A stretch of 64,000 bases of DNA from NCBI RefSeq assembly GCF_014635905.1, contig NZ_BMDS01000001.1:62001-126000 (forward strand). The letters are read 5' to 3'. Source of the DNA: Limosilactobacillus caviae (GTDB lineage Bacteria; Bacillota; Bacilli; Lactobacillales; Lactobacillaceae). Each line of letters begins with the position of its first letter. The first letter of the stretch is position 1. The notes under the pieces are model-generated. The model was not told the DNA's origin, did not search any database, and worked only from the letters and a program-made list of their open reading frames with translations. Shown here in pieces: positions 49,031-60,878 of the stretch. The translations under genes were made by a program, and so were the position numbers.

Positions 49031-50209
49031 TCACATTTTCTTAAGCAAAACGGCTTCACCCATTCCGCCGCCTACACAAAGAGAAGCGATTCCCAGCTCA
49101 TGATTATCTTTGTGCATTTCGTTAATCATCGTAACGATTATTCGTGCGCCAGAGCAGCCAACGGGATGACCTAGAGCAAGCGCGCCACCCCAAGGATTTA
49201 CAGCTGCTGGATCCAAGTGCAGCAAATCTTGACATGCAATCGCCTGCGTTGCAAATGCTTCATTAATTTCATAAGTTTCAACTTCATCTGCCGAAAGCTG
49301 CTGGTTTGCTAATAGTTTATTGATTGCATAATACGGACCTAGTCCCATTAGCGCTGGATCAAGTCCGACAATCGCCGATCCCTGCCATTCAGCAAGGGGC
49401 GTTAATCCAAGTCGTTCAATAGCTGTCGCAGATGCAAGAACTAGGGCTGCCCCACCGTCATTTATCCCTGATGCATTGCCTGCAGTAACACTTCCATCAG
49501 CCTTAAATACCGGTTTTAATTTACCAAGAGCTTCCACTGAAGTATCGGGACGGGGAGCCTCATCAGTTGTAACAGTGATTGTCGTTCGTTTTTGCTTAAC
49601 TTCAACGGGAACAATTTCAGAATCAAAATACCCTGCTTTTTGTGCTTTGACAGCCCGCTGGTGACTTGTAAATGCAAATTCGTCCTGTTGTTGACGAGTA
49701 ATTTGATATTTATCATTAATATTTTCAGCTGTAATCCCCATCGGATACCCGCCATAGACATCATTTAACGCATCACTTTGCATTGCATCAAGTAAGGTCC
49801 CGTTTCCGAACCGGTAGCCATTTCGAGCACGCGGAAGTACATATGGCGCTTGCGACATACTTTCCATCCCACCGGCAATTATTACCTGTGCTTGCCCAGC
49901 GCGAATTAAACTCGCTGCTAAGTCAACACTCGACATTCCTGATGCACAAACGTCATTGATCGTAATAGCCGGAACCTGCTCCCCTAAACCAGCTTTCATT
50001 GCGGCCTGCCGTGCTGGATTTTGTCCTGTACCGGCTTGAATAACATTCCCCATCAATACTTGATCAACGTCAGCTCCCGTAAGACCAGCCTTCTTAAGAG
50101 CGGCTTTAATTGAAATTGCCCCTAATTCAACTGCCGTTTTTGATGCTAACTGACCATTAAACTTACCGATTGGTGTCCGTTGAGCAGCAACAATGTAAAC
50201 CTTCTCCAT
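49031..50209 (-). CDS. acetyl-CoA C-acetyltransferase (thiolase)
   Basis: This 392-residue biosynthetic-type thiolase condenses two acetyl-CoA to acetoacetyl-CoA, the first step of the mevalonate pathway that lactobacilli use for isoprenoids. The acyl-accepting Cys is in NDVCASGMSS, with NEAFA, GHPVGCSGAR and CVGGGMGEA giving the His and second Cys. The ATG of MEKVYIV at 50209 is preferred because GGAGG lies nine bases upstream. No other mevalonate gene is beside it. A degradative role is unlikely, as no beta-oxidation genes are present. Confidence 0.92.
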   Translation of the reverse strand: MEKVYIVAAQRTPIGKFNGQLASKTAVELGAISIKAALKKAGLTGADVDQVLMGNVIQAGTGQNPARQAAMKAGLGEQVPAITINDVCASGMSSVDLAASLIRAGQAQVIIAGGMESMSQAPYVLPRARNGYRFGNGTLLDAMQSDALNDVYGGYPMGITAENINDKYQITRQQQDEFAFTSHQRAVKAQKAGYFDSEIVPVEVKQKRTTITVTTDEAPRPDTSVEALGKLKPVFKADGSVTAGNASGINDGGAALVLASATAIERLGLTPLAEWQGSAIVGLDPALMGLGPYYAINKLLANQQLSADEVETYEINEAFATQAIACQDLLHLDPAAVNPWGGALALGHPVGCSGARIIVTMINEMHKDNHELGIASLCVGGGMGEAVLLKKM

Positions 50210-50232
50210 TAATGATTCCCTCCATTGCAAAA

Positions 50233-50273
50233 ATAAGAGAGGACCCTGGCAATAAAATCCGTGGTCCTTTCTT
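50233..50273 (-). terminator. terminator after the LacI-family gene
   Basis: On the minus strand GAAAGGACC and GGTCCTCTC pair around a 17-base loop, then a T-rich run follows. It lies just after the regulator stop. Confidence 0.65.
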
Positions 50274-50275
50274 AA

Positions 50276-51211
50276 TTAATCATTTATTTTAAAATCAACA
50301 ATTCGGCATTGTTCTCCAGGCTCGAAAAGTAATTCAACTGCCTGTTGACCTAATTTTCGCGGCTGTAAGTCAACCTTATCTTCCTGGTTCATTAACATCC
50401 CCATAAGCCGACTATTGTTAAAACAAATTGTTGGTAAGTTAAATTCTTGTAATTGCCTTACTAATCGTACCAGCAACAGGTCATCAGCACAAACGATTGA
50501 ATCAATTTGCGGGTGTTGTTTAATAAAATCTTTAATAGCTGGTCCATCTTCTGTATAACGCCAACTAATTGCAGGCAGCTGATGATTCCGCATACTTTGC
50601 TGGTACCCATGATTACGGTCCTGTTCATACACCCAATCACTGGCGGACTGGAGAAATGCTGGACATTTAACCTGTTGATGATCCATTAAGTAATCAGTGG
50701 CTACTCTACCGGCGGCAATATTATCATTATCGACATACCGGTCCTCGCGATGATTGGGATGACCAATTACGACAAAATTAAGCTTTTTTTGTCGCAGGTA
50801 CTCAGTAATCGGGTCATTTTTGGTAGTATAAAAGACCAGAAAATTGTGTACCTTTGATTGCTCAACCATTGATTTAACACTCTGCAAGAGGTCATCAGCT
50901 GTTGGCGCTATTGCTACAACCATTTCATAATGAATCGGCTTTAACGCCATGCTAATTCCCCGCATTAAATCAATATGGAATGGGTTGGCCGGAGCAGTAT
51001 CACTAGTTACCGGGAATATAATACCAACCATATTAGACTCGCCCCTTGTTAGGTTTTGTGCATTGTAATTTGGTTGATAGCCTAACCTTTTTGCGATTTC
51101 TTCTATTCGTTGGCGAGTTTTTTCGCTAATTCGCGGATTATGGTTTAATGCCCGAGACGCAGTTGATACCGAAACACCAGCTTTTTGTGCAATATCCTTT
51201 ATGGTAGCCAA
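50276..51211 (-). CDS. LacI-family transcriptional regulator, candidate MalR
   Basis: This 311-residue regulator has an N-terminal LacI HTH (TIKDIAQKAGVSVSTASRALNHNPRIS) with the hinge helix near YNAQNLTRG, followed by a periplasmic-binding-protein-like effector domain (VVIGHPNHRED and DNDNIAAGRVATDYL). It resembles MalR in the NPFHIDLMRGIS and NARSL/NAQNL regions. The maltose operon with its LacI-type operator begins only 1.5 kb downstream, so it is a good candidate to bind there. The start is a TTG that directly abuts the addA stop, with AAGGTGA upstream, so it is coupled to the recombination genes. A different sugar is possible. Confidence 0.88.
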   Translation of the reverse strand: MATIKDIAQKAGVSVSTASRALNHNPRISEKTRQRIEEIAKRLGYQPNYNAQNLTRGESNMVGIIFPVTSDTAPANPFHIDLMRGISMALKPIHYEMVVAIAPTADDLLQSVKSMVEQSKVHNFLVFYTTKNDPITEYLRQKKLNFVVIGHPNHREDRYVDNDNIAAGRVATDYLMDHQQVKCPAFLQSASDWVYEQDRNHGYQQSMRNHQLPAISWRYTEDGPAIKDFIKQHPQIDSIVCADDLLLVRLVRQLQEFNLPTICFNNSRLMGMLMNQEDKVDLQPRKLGQQAVELLFEPGEQCRIVDFKIND

Positions 51212-54200
51212 CTAATCACCTTCTTTTGTAAATAAAACGAATTCACTTAATTCTAACAGGTAGAGACCCATTTGGACAACTGGAATCCCTTCCATTAGGT
51301 TCAGGGCTTCTTTATAAAGCTCTAGCTGGCCGCGATACCGATCCTTAATTCGCGCTAAATCAAAGTCTCGATAATCCGAGTTAATATGATCTGTCTTGTA
51401 GTCAACAAGAATTATTCCTTCATTTGTTTTTAGGTACCCATCAATTATTCCGTGAATTAGAATTCGTTCGTCATCACTGGCATTCACTCCCTGAAACAGC
51501 TCGTGTCCATTCATAATCATTGAAAACGGAACTTCACGGTGGTAATCCATTGGGTGTTTCATGATTTGCCGGCCAACTATTGTTTGATAGAAAGATGCTA
51601 TTCCTTCACGATTAATACGCGCGGCAACTAGCGGACTAATTAATTTTTCGGCAACTAATTGCTGAATTTCACGGTCAACAGCTTCCACATCGATTACTCC
51701 CTGATCAAGAGAAAGTTTTTGGAAAACAAGGTGGGTAGCTGTCCCGATTTCTGTTGCAGCCGGTGTTTGGTCATTTTGGCGAATAAAGGCAGGAACATCA
51801 AAATTATTATTTAGGTATATTCCCTGCGTTTTAACCTTTTGCTGTTGATCATAGTCCCAGCGAGCCATATCACGTGTGTCAGGATCTTCAAAAACCCGTT
51901 TAACATCCGTTACAGACTGATAAGCGGTTGTTTTTGTAGCAACACTATATGGATAACGGTAGCGCAAAATCTTTTCAATTTTTTGACTCGGAACTTCATT
52001 ATCAGCTGTACCATTATTTGCGGTTACGATACTACTTGCATTTTCGCCGATTTTAGCTAATTCATCTGTAACATCGACAGCTGTATATGTCTTAGCAATA
52101 AAGTTAGGATCAGGCGCAAGACCCGCTATTTTGGTATCGGATAGTGAACTTTCTTCTAGAATTACATTACCACGACTTAAGCGTTGAGCATTAAACTCCG
52201 GATAACGAGCTAGGGCTAACCCAATCCAGTCCATAAATGAATTTGCATTTATCCGTGGCTGCGATCCAATGAGCAAATTCTTACTTTGGTAGGCTTTTTG
52301 CCATCGTTCCCATGATCCGGTCAGGCTTTGAGTACGCATCTCTTCGTTAAACGATCCGGTAATGATTAGGCGCTGCTCTGCCCGTGTTAATGCTACATAA
52401 AGAACTCGTAAATCTTCTGCACGTTCTCCACGCCGGACTTCTTCAATCACTGCTTGGCGCTGCGGGGTATCATAAACCACTCGCTGATCGTCCATGTAAC
52501 GAATCCCAACCCCTGCTACGGCATCAACCACGGCATTTTCACGAGCCGCTCCCTTATTGAAACCATGAGTCGCATCGATTAAGAAGACAACCGGAAACTG
52601 AAGTCCTTTACTCCCATGAATAGTCATGACGTTGACAGTATTAGCAGTTAATTGTGTCGGCGCTACTCCTAGATCCTTATCATGTTCCTGCATCTTTTCA
52701 ATAAAGCGGATAAATTGATAAAGACCCTTAAAACTGCTTTGCTCGTAAGAATGGGCTCGTTGATAAAGCGCGTGAAGATTTACCTGCCGTTGGTGACCGC
52801 CCGGCATTGCTCCCACATAATCAAGGTACCCTGTTTGGTCGTATATCTGCCAAATCAATTCAACAAGGGTTTGCTGTTGCGCCGTCTGACGGAAAGTCCG
52901 TAATAAATCCAGAAAATGATCTAGCTTTTCATACAGCTGGGTCGTTTGCTCCATTGTAAAAACGGACTGGTGGCGAAGAGCTTTACGCTGATAATTGCTC
53001 ATAAATGATTTAAGAGCGGTGTAGTAATCAGCGGACCGATTTTGTAATCGAATAAAGGCAAGTTCTTGATTATTCAAACCAACAATTGGCGACCGCAAAA
53101 CGGCGGCTAATGGAATATCCTGCTGTGGGTTATCAATCAATTTAAGGAGAGCCATCATTACTCGTACTTCAGTGGCCTGAAAGTAACTTTCAACATCATG
53201 AACCGTCAGCGGAATGTTAAGTTTATTAAATTCTTCCATTAATGCATTGTTAATTGATTTTGTCCGTTCCAATAACACTATGTCGCCATAATTAATCGGA
53301 TGCATTTGCCCATCGTCTGGATGAAAAATCAATTCCTGGTTTTCCACCATTTGCTTAATCCGCAATCCAATCATGCGGAACTCACCCGCTAATTTATCAT
53401 CTTCGTGGTCAAGACCATCTTTTTCCGAATCAGCCGCGTTTGCATCATATAGTAATACTTCAGTTGGTTGAACCGTGTTCTTATCGTTTTCTTCATAGTA
53501 AGTTGCGGCATATTTTAAATGCGCATCTTCATCATAGTCGATTTCGCCAACCTCTTTATCCATTAACTGTTCAAAGAGGATATTAGTAAAACTAGTTACA
53601 TTAGTCATCGAACGGAAATTTTCGCCTAATACTATTGCTTCCCCATTTCCGCCATCACGATAATTCTGATATTTCCCGAGAAATAATGTTGGGTCTGCTT
53701 CCCGGAATCGGTAAATCGACTGCTTAACGTCCCCTACCATAAATAAATTCTTCCGATCAGCAGACGTTAGCTTCATCAGGATACTTTCCTGTAATCGGTT
53801 AGTATCCTGATATTCATCAATCATTATTTCCTGATAATGCTTTCGTAAGTCGTGCACCAACGCTTGCCAATTAGGCTGATCGTCTGGTGGAGTTAAAATG
53901 TCATATGCATAGTGTTCTAAATCACTAAATTCTAAGACATGGCGATTCAGCTTGGTTTGTTGATAACGTTGCCGAAATTCTATCGTAACGACGCTTAACT
54001 CGCGTAATAACGCTTGTGCCTGTTGCGAAAGCTGTCTGAATTGTTCTTCATCATAGGCAAAGAAGCGACTTGTTAACTGGTCAAACTGCTTTTTGATACC
54101 TGTTCGTGCATTTCCTAATGACTTGTACACTTCTTCAGCTACCTCATCATCCTTAGGTTTGCCGCCCATTCGCGCAAATTTAGCATTTACAAACAAGTCA

Positions 54201-55384
54201 CGAATACTATTCCATGTTGGTGGTTCAAATAAGGCTAAAATCTCTTGGATCATTTGTTGATCTTTTTGTAATGAATCAACGGTCTTATCATCAAGCTGCG
54301 AGTCTGTTGCCCTTACTACCAGTTCAGCAAATGCATCCCGAAAAGCCGTTAAGTCAGCAACAATTTCTGCTTTTAGGCTAGATTTATCGTCCTTTCCCAA
54401 ATATCCGCTAATAGTTTGCTCCCACTGACTTTTTAGCTGATTTCGTTGTTTTTGGATATTTTTAAATATATCTAAACGTGGATCATCCTTAGCGGGGCGT
54501 CCACGAAAACTACCAAATTTTTGTTGCGCCATTATCTGACAAATCTCACTAACATCGATGCCACTTAAAGCTGATAAGAGCTGGTTTATCAAGCCCCCAT
54601 CACTTTTAAGGATTTCTTCCGCCTTAATAAGTTCATTATCAGCCGCCCGCGTCGCTAGTTCACGATAGTCTTGGATAAACTGTCTAAGCTTCTCCGTAAC
54701 AAGCGGCTTTAACTGCTTCTGATAAAACGCAGATTGAAGGAGCGGTCCCTCACCCAAATCATAATTATCGGGTAATTTCCGCAGCCAGTTTTCAGGATCC
54801 GGCTGCGCATTTGCAATCTCATACAATCGTAAAACAAGATCATCTAATCCCTGATCATCACGATCACTGGAAAAATTAAGCACTAACTCGCTAAATGATG
54901 CCCGGTCGGCAGTCCTATCCTCAGCACTTTTATACAAGCCTTCACTGACTTCATGCCATACGTCTTCTTGAAGTAAAAGCCGTTCCGTATCATCGGTTAA
55001 AAGCCGAAATTGCGGGTCAAGATCAATTAAATAGTAATAGCGCTTTATTAGCTTTAGACAGAATGCATGAATTGTACTGATATCAGCAGCCGCAAGCCGG
55101 TTAATCTGACTACTCATCCGATCTCTTAAATCTTTTGAGTTAGATGGATCTTGAACAATTTTTTGTAAGGCTGCCCTGATCTTATCGCGCATATTTTTTG
55201 CTGCAGCATCTGTAAAGGTTACTAAAAGCATCCGATCAATACTTTGCCCCTCTTTAATCAATTCAATTGTCCGATTTACTAATACTGCCGTTTTCCCTGA
55301 TCCCGCTGAAGCAGATACAAGAATATTTTCGCCTCGATCATTAATTGCTTTAGCTTGCGCAGGCGTTGGTTTAAATCCAGCCAT
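51212..55384 (-). CDS. addA: ATP-dependent helicase/nuclease subunit A
   Basis: AddA (RexA) is the helicase/nuclease that with AddB resects double-strand DNA ends and responds to Chi sites. The 1390-residue protein has the Walker A motif [16 protein letters not shown] at the start, other UvrD-type motifs ([25 protein letters not shown] and ALTRAEQRL), and a C-terminal nuclease domain with ILVDYKTD. It overlaps the addB stop by one base (TAATG). The LacI regulator gene follows directly. The order addB-addA is that of other Firmicutes. Confidence 0.96.
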   Translation of the reverse strand: MAGFKPTPAQAKAINDRGENILVSASAGSGKTAVLVNRTIELIKEGQSIDRMLLVTFTDAAAKNMRDKIRAALQKIVQDPSNSKDLRDRMSSQINRLAAADISTIHAFCLKLIKRYYYLIDLDPQFRLLTDDTERLLLQEDVWHEVSEGLYKSAEDRTADRASFSELVLNFSSDRDDQGLDDLVLRLYEIANAQPDPENWLRKLPDNYDLGEGPLLQSAFYQKQLKPLVTEKLRQFIQDYRELATRAADNELIKAEEILKSDGGLINQLLSALSGIDVSEICQIMAQQKFGSFRGRPAKDDPRLDIFKNIQKQRNQLKSQWEQTISGYLGKDDKSSLKAEIVADLTAFRDAFAELVVRATDSQLDDKTVDSLQKDQQMIQEILALFEPPTWNSIRDLFVNAKFARMGGKPKDDEVAEEVYKSLGNARTGIKKQFDQLTSRFFAYDEEQFRQLSQQAQALLRELSVVTIEFRQRYQQTKLNRHVLEFSDLEHYAYDILTPPDDQPNWQALVHDLRKHYQEIMIDEYQDTNRLQESILMKLTSADRKNLFMVGDVKQSIYRFREADPTLFLGKYQNYRDGGNGEAIVLGENFRSMTNVTSFTNILFEQLMDKEVGEIDYDEDAHLKYAATYYEENDKNTVQPTEVLLYDANAADSEKDGLDHEDDKLAGEFRMIGLRIKQMVENQELIFHPDDGQMHPINYGDIVLLERTKSINNALMEEFNKLNIPLTVHDVESYFQATEVRVMMALLKLIDNPQQDIPLAAVLRSPIVGLNNQELAFIRLQNRSADYYTALKSFMSNYQRKALRHQSVFTMEQTTQLYEKLDHFLDLLRTFRQTAQQQTLVELIWQIYDQTGYLDYVGAMPGGHQRQVNLHALYQRAHSYEQSSFKGLYQFIRFIEKMQEHDKDLGVAPTQLTANTVNVMTIHGSKGLQFPVVFLIDATHGFNKGAARENAVVDAVAGVGIRYMDDQRVVYDTPQRQAVIEEVRRGERAEDLRVLYVALTRAEQRLIITGSFNEEMRTQSLTGSWERWQKAYQSKNLLIGSQPRINANSFMDWIGLALARYPEFNAQRLSRGNVILEESSLSDTKIAGLAPDPNFIAKTYTAVDVTDELAKIGENASSIVTANNGTADNEVPSQKIEKILRYRYPYSVATKTTAYQSVTDVKRVFEDPDTRDMARWDYDQQQKVKTQGIYLNNNFDVPAFIRQNDQTPAATEIGTATHLVFQKLSLDQGVIDVEAVDREIQQLVAEKLISPLVAARINREGIASFYQTIVGRQIMKHPMDYHREVPFSMIMNGHELFQGVNASDDERILIHGIIDGYLKTNEGIILVDYKTDHINSDYRDFDLARIKDRYRGQLELYKEALNLMEGIPVVQMGLYLLELSEFVLFTKEGD

Positions 55385-58300
55385 TAATCCTTATCCTCCT
55401 CATCTTCTTGCATTATGTTATCAAACGCTTCTTTTGCTAAATTAGGGTTTAAGTCCCGATAATTTTGTTGGTCCAGCATATTATCAAATTGAAATACATC
55501 TAAGTAATCACTAAAGTCTAAGCCTGTTCGCCGACTACTCCCGGTCAACAATCGATATGGATTCAACCTTAACTCGCCGCTTAAGATCTGGTTTCCGGCA
55601 TTAATCACCAGGTTCTTATTCATTTCTTGTAACCAGTCTAATTGTTGAGGCGTAACAAGTAATGCCTCTTTGTTAGCCTTGATTTTGCCATTTTTATACT
55701 CTTTCAGCGGATAGAGAAATGCTTGTTTATCTAGGCTCTTGTCCAGTTCACGCAACAATTGCGGATCATTTAATAGGATTCCTTTATATTGGTGTTCTTT
55801 TAATTTCAAATCCTCAAGTGAATTCTTCTTTAATTCTGCCGCCTTAATTGTTGGATTATTCAAGCGTAGATATAGCGCACCAGCAAGCCGTGGATTAACA
55901 GTTCCTAACTCACTTAAATTAGCTTGTAATCCATTGAGATACGTTAACAACTGAAGGGAAATTCCATAATAAGCAGATGTAAGGTCAAAAAGATGATTAC
56001 TTGATTTGTAATCAACAACAGTTAGAAAATCACGATCCCCTTGCTTAAGGTTATCTATTCGGTCAATCCGGCCCCGCAGATAAATCTGATAGTTATCCTT
56101 CAATGGATAGTTGAGCGATCCAAGATTAGCCGGTTGATGATTGCCGATTCGACCAAATTGAACCTCAGTCTTATACGGCTGTGACCCTGTATATTCAGCT
56201 TGTCGACAAAGAGTAATTAACATTGTCTTAACAATTGACGTTAACTGTTGGTACTGAAACTGTGCTTGGGCTGAAGAAGTTATTAACCGTAGTAATGTCG
56301 GTTGGTTTTCCTGAGCTGCAACTAGCGCATGGTCAATTAGCTGATCGCGTTGATTTTGATTAGTTTTTTTTGCCAATTCTGCAAACGACAATCCGTGTTC
56401 TCGAATTGTTGTTACAAAACTCTCCATTGCTTTGTGGAAAAATGTACCTATTCGGTCAGTCGATAATGTTAGTTCATCTCGTTTTTGAAGTCGTAAACCA
56501 TATTTAAGGAAGTATTCATATTGATTGATGTAAAAATCTTGTAATTGTGAAATCGAAGCATATAATACTTGCCCTTCCTTACTTTCGGGAGAAGTTCGTA
56601 AATAAAGCGCCTGAGCCAATTTATTTCCCAGGGAATCAACCTTATTTTGATAATGAAAACCTGCAGCTACTAGCGCTAGTCGGCGTCCTAAAGCAATCCC
56701 TTCAGCTTGAATCCGCGCATCCAAATTTGCCTGCCATTCTTTAGCTAACCCAACTAATGTTTCTGCAACTTTCTGCCATCCTGCTGGCATAACCGGCTGA
56801 TGATCAACTCCGACGCCTTGTTCGTCACGAACTTGGCGGCTAACTTCAACCAAACGATTAATCGTCGCTAATGGAGCACTAACAAAGGCAGGAGCGTTTT
56901 CTTGACCTTCCTTACTGATAACAAGCGGATATTCATGACACGGCTGACCAAAGTAACGTGCCATATCACGCATATACGGAGATACCCCTAACTCTTTATC
57001 ATCGCTGTCCGTATGCGGTGCTGAAAAGATTAGCCGTTCCTTTGCGTTCATAAAACCAGTATAGTGCACAAATGGTTCATCAATTAATTGGTCAATTGCA
57101 GTCCCCGGCAAATATTGAAAATCTTCATCTAAGTAAGCACTCAAAATATCTTTATCTTGATCTGTTAGTAAACTGTCACTTTCTTGCATCTCGGGCATAA
57201 CATCATCTGTTGACCCGATCATAAACACTACTTTTCGATTTTGGCTCTGCACAATTCCAGTTTCGGAAATTACCACTTGGTCAAGAGTCGCTGGAATTTG
57301 TGAGTACTGGGCGGCTGCAAATCCAGACTGTAACAATTCACTAAAGTTAGCTAATATTTCATTGTTATTATCACGGATTTCCCGCTTTCCCAGAATCTCA
57401 ACGTACTCCTGCAAAATTTGACAAAAGGTTTCCCAGACCTGTTGTGGTTGGCGCGCAAGATTTAAATCTCGATTACTTTGGTACTTTTGCCAAGCATATA
57501 AGCGTTCAGTAACGCCCATCTCACTCAAAAATTGGTATAAGATTGTCGCAACATCTTGTCCTGTTTGGGCTTGCTTAAAGCGATTAAATAGCGGAATAAT
57601 TTGCTGAGAAACAAAATCTTTTACTAACGATAACTGATCATTTAGCCGTTTTAACCGCGATTGAGCATACTTGGGGTCATCAGGGTTAGTTCCCGGTGCC
57701 TGCCATAATTGTTTGATCTTTTCCGGATCATTAGTTGTCCATGCGCTTTTTCCTTCAATAGCCTGCTTTAGGCACCAATTTTCAGTCGCAAAAACAGCAG
57801 CTTGAAACTCACTGACACTCATTAGGTCACCAGTACTAGCCCGTGGAACTAATAACCATGTTTTTAATAGTTGGATAATATCTGCTGTTCGATAACCCCG
57901 TTGTGGAAGTTCAAGCAACGTTGTCAACACCGTTACGAGCGGATGATTATCCATTAATCGTTCATGATCATTGAATATTGGGATTTTATGGGCAGCAAAA
58001 ACCGGTTCAATCATTGTTTGGTACCCAGCAAGATGGCGACTAAGAATTAGGAAATCACGGTAACGATATTTTCCACTAGTCACTAATTGATGGATTTGAG
58101 TCGCAACATTATTTAATTCGGTCATCCGATTAGTCGTTAACATAAATTGAACATTTTGCCCATGAACAAGCTGTTGTCTTTCATCAGGACTAATGGGTTC
58201 ATTTGCATACCGCCTAAAGTAAGTATCAACATTTTGTAAATCGGCATTTACACGAGGCGTGGTTGCAAAAGCTACATTTTGAAGTACCTTTACTTCTTTA

Positions 58301-59163
58301 GCGTGGGCTTGGGCAAATTTCCAAAGGCGGTGAAATTGCATAGCTGATGTGTAAAAAAGGTTATTTTTTGCCGGCAGTTCACTTGAATTAGGATGATTTT
58401 GGTCTGGATAACCACGATCAAGCGTTAAGGAAATTGTTGTTGATGCCGCATTCGTGATTAATGCTTCCACTACTTGTTGTTCATTCGCGGTAAATTGAGC
58501 AAATCGATCAATAAAAAAGTGCATTTTTGCGGTGTTGGGTGATTTTTGTAAATAAGCGACTAATTGCCGATATAGTTCACTATTACCGATAAAACGATCC
58601 CGCAACTGCTCTTCATACGCATGGTAAATGATCTCCACATCATGCATTTTAGCAAGCCAGGCCTGATTTGCCGCTGGGTCGTTTGCTAACTTCACCCGGG
58701 AAATAATATCGCTTAGATCATCAGCGGTAATATTGGCATTTTTTAACTCTTCAAGCTGTGCTGTCATCTTTTGAATAAAACCCGGCTGCTTGACTTCACT
58801 TGCATATAAGTGCAAATCATTCGCGCGTTCTTGGACAACTTGCGAAGTCAGCATTGCCATTCCAATCTTCGAGAGCCGTTGTTTTTGAAACGCAGGTGTA
58901 TCTCGTAATAAATACCAAGCCAATCGACTAAATGAAAGAACTTGAACTCGTGAAGAAGCAAAACGGTCACTACCTGTTAGGCCTTGCCGATTTCGTAGAC
59001 CAGCTAAAACATTAATTTCCGTTTCAAACTTAATATGATTCGGTACTAAATAATAAAAGGTATCTTCCGCCGGTGCAGTCTTTATCTGATCAACTAATTG
59101 GTCAATCAGCACTTGTTGATGGTCCATCGCTGCCGTTCCTAAAACAAATCCCAGTGTTCCCAT
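55384..59163 (-). CDS. addB: ATP-dependent nuclease subunit B, cysteine-free (RexB type)
   Basis: This 1259-residue partner of AddA has a degenerate N-terminal helicase-like region and a C-terminal nuclease with GRIDRIDN and [10 protein letters not shown]. The four cysteines that hold the Fe-S cluster in Bacillus AddB are absent: the CxxC...C stretch near the end reads [20 protein letters not shown], and the earlier cysteine position reads FYINQYEYF. That matches the RexB type known in some lactic acid bacteria. The ATG at 59163 has AAAGGA upstream. It is the first gene of addB-addA-lacI. Confidence 0.95.
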   Translation of the reverse strand: MGTLGFVLGTAAMDHQQVLIDQLVDQIKTAPAEDTFYYLVPNHIKFETEINVLAGLRNRQGLTGSDRFASSRVQVLSFSRLAWYLLRDTPAFQKQRLSKIGMAMLTSQVVQERANDLHLYASEVKQPGFIQKMTAQLEELKNANITADDLSDIISRVKLANDPAANQAWLAKMHDVEIIYHAYEEQLRDRFIGNSELYRQLVAYLQKSPNTAKMHFFIDRFAQFTANEQQVVEALITNAASTTISLTLDRGYPDQNHPNSSELPAKNNLFYTSAMQFHRLWKFAQAHAKEVKVLQNVAFATTPRVNADLQNVDTYFRRYANEPISPDERQQLVHGQNVQFMLTTNRMTELNNVATQIHQLVTSGKYRYRDFLILSRHLAGYQTMIEPVFAAHKIPIFNDHERLMDNHPLVTVLTTLLELPQRGYRTADIIQLLKTWLLVPRASTGDLMSVSEFQAAVFATENWCLKQAIEGKSAWTTNDPEKIKQLWQAPGTNPDDPKYAQSRLKRLNDQLSLVKDFVSQQIIPLFNRFKQAQTGQDVATILYQFLSEMGVTERLYAWQKYQSNRDLNLARQPQQVWETFCQILQEYVEILGKREIRDNNNEILANFSELLQSGFAAAQYSQIPATLDQVVISETGIVQSQNRKVVFMIGSTDDVMPEMQESDSLLTDQDKDILSAYLDEDFQYLPGTAIDQLIDEPFVHYTGFMNAKERLIFSAPHTDSDDKELGVSPYMRDMARYFGQPCHEYPLVISKEGQENAPAFVSAPLATINRLVEVSRQVRDEQGVGVDHQPVMPAGWQKVAETLVGLAKEWQANLDARIQAEGIALGRRLALVAAGFHYQNKVDSLGNKLAQALYLRTSPESKEGQVLYASISQLQDFYINQYEYFLKYGLRLQKRDELTLSTDRIGTFFHKAMESFVTTIREHGLSFAELAKKTNQNQRDQLIDHALVAAQENQPTLLRLITSSAQAQFQYQQLTSIVKTMLITLCRQAEYTGSQPYKTEVQFGRIGNHQPANLGSLNYPLKDNYQIYLRGRIDRIDNLKQGDRDFLTVVDYKSSNHLFDLTSAYYGISLQLLTYLNGLQANLSELGTVNPRLAGALYLRLNNPTIKAAELKKNSLEDLKLKEHQYKGILLNDPQLLRELDKSLDKQAFLYPLKEYKNGKIKANKEALLVTPQQLDWLQEMNKNLVINAGNQILSGELRLNPYRLLTGSSRRTGLDFSDYLDVFQFDNMLDQQNYRDLNPNLAKEAFDNIMQEDEEDKD

Positions 59164-59236
59164 AATCCTAGTCCTTTCTATCGCTTAAATTGCTTCTATT
59201 ATTTTATCATAAAAGCGAACGTATATTCTCTATATT

Positions 59237-59274
59237 AAAAAAAAGAGTAGTAAGGATTTTCCTTCTACTCCCCT
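59237..59274 (-). terminator. cardiolipin synthase terminator
   Basis: On the minus strand GAGTAGAAGGA and TCCTTACTACTC pair closely and are followed by eight T. Confidence 0.8.
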
Positions 59275-60738
59275 TTATAAAATTGGCGAAAGCAACCTTG
59301 AAATAGTTTGTTTAATCCTTAACCAGCGCGGTTGATTAGCAAACATTTCAGGTGTAATTACGCGACTATTTCGAATGTCATTAACAAATATCATTTCTAA
59401 CTCATCAACAGTATCCTGACTGTAGATAAAGGCGTTAACTTCAAAGTTTAATTTAAAACTACGAAAATCAAGGTTTGCTGAGCCAACTGAGGCCATTCGA
59501 CCATCAATCATCATTGTCTTAGCATGTAAGAACCCCTGCTGATAGTAATAGATAGTAACACCATGGTTAGCAAGGTCACGAGCATAATACTGGGTTGCCC
59601 GATAAACAAAAGCATGGTCAGGCATTGACGGAATCATTATCCGTACATCGATTCCAGAATGAGCTGCCACCCGCAATGCATCAAGAATACTATCGTCAGG
59701 AATGAGGTAAGGTGTTTGAATCCAAATGTGATCCTGGGCCGCGTTAATCAGTCGCAAATACCCCATTTTAATTTTTTCTAACGGCGCTTCAGGACCACTA
59801 GCAACTGTTTGCAACGCAACATTTCCGTGAACCTTAATTGGCCGAAAGTAAGGATGGTAGTGAAAGATCTTGTCTTCATCCTTTTTCATTGAGGCGTTCC
59901 AATCACCAATAAACCGTCGCTGGAGGCCATATACCCCGCCACCAATAATCCGTAAATGAGTATCACGCCACGGGCCAAATTTAGGAACCCGTCCTAGATA
60001 CTGGTCACCAATGTTAAAACCGCCAATATAGCCAATTTCTCCATCGATAACAACAATTTTACGGTGGTCACGATAGTTTATCCGAAAATCAAAAAAGTTA
60101 CTGCGAGACATCAAAAATGGTGCCGCATAACCGCCCACTTCACGAAGATGATCATAAAAGCTAGGCCAAACGCCCATTGACCCCCACGAATCATAAAGGA
60201 CCCGCACTTCAACGCCTTCAGCTGCTTTCTGTTCTAACAATGTCCGTAGCTCGTTACCAATCTCATCATTGTATATTGTATAGAATTCAACATGAATGCT
60301 CTTTTTCGCAGCTGCAATATCATCAAACAATTTCTTAAACAAAGCATTCCCTTCAGTAAAAATGCTGACGTTATTATGGCGAGTCAAAAATGAAGCATCG
60401 ATACTTTGAAAAAGCATAATTGTTCGCCGATAGATTTGAACGGTTTGATCTTTGGGTTTCGGCATATTGATAAATTGCTGTTTTTGTTCTTCCAAAGCCT
60501 GTCGTAGTTTCAATTGCGTTTGTGATTTAATTCGCTCCAATTGTTTATGAGGTAGTTTACGTCCAAAAAACGCATATAAAATAAAACCAAAGCCGGGTAT
60601 CAGCGTTAGCACTAATAACCACGCCCACGTCGCCGCAATATCACGCTTTTCACGAAAGACGGTATATATTGCAGCAATTTCATTTACGAGAATAACCAGT
60701 AGCAAACTCCACATAATAATTGTCCATGTTATTGCCAT
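59275..60738 (-). CDS. cls: cardiolipin synthase
   Basis: This 487-residue membrane enzyme joins two phosphatidylglycerol molecules to cardiolipin. Two N-terminal TM helices (residues 3-30 and 38-60) anchor it. The two phospholipase D HKD motifs are HRKIVVID with GGFN behind it, and HAKTMMID with GSAN behind it. The length and order are standard for bacterial Cls. A GGGGGA precedes the ATG. It is a single-gene unit divergent from the GNAT gene, with 140 bp between them. Confidence 0.94.
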   Translation of the reverse strand: MAITWTIIMWSLLLVILVNEIAAIYTVFREKRDIAATWAWLLVLTLIPGFGFILYAFFGRKLPHKQLERIKSQTQLKLRQALEEQKQQFINMPKPKDQTVQIYRRTIMLFQSIDASFLTRHNNVSIFTEGNALFKKLFDDIAAAKKSIHVEFYTIYNDEIGNELRTLLEQKAAEGVEVRVLYDSWGSMGVWPSFYDHLREVGGYAAPFLMSRSNFFDFRINYRDHRKIVVIDGEIGYIGGFNIGDQYLGRVPKFGPWRDTHLRIIGGGVYGLQRRFIGDWNASMKKDEDKIFHYHPYFRPIKVHGNVALQTVASGPEAPLEKIKMGYLRLINAAQDHIWIQTPYLIPDDSILDALRVAAHSGIDVRIMIPSMPDHAFVYRATQYYARDLANHGVTIYYYQQGFLHAKTMMIDGRMASVGSANLDFRSFKLNFEVNAFIYSQDTVDELEMIFVNDIRNSRVITPEMFANQPRWLRIKQTISRLLSPIL

Positions 60739-60878
60739 TGCTTATCCCCCATTCATATCATTGCTTTTCATTCTAACGCAAACTCTTATTTTCTGAAATA
60801 TAATCTTAATTAATTTTCTAACCTGATCACTAATTGCTGTACAATAGAAACATTATTTAAGCAGAGGAGGTCACTAAA

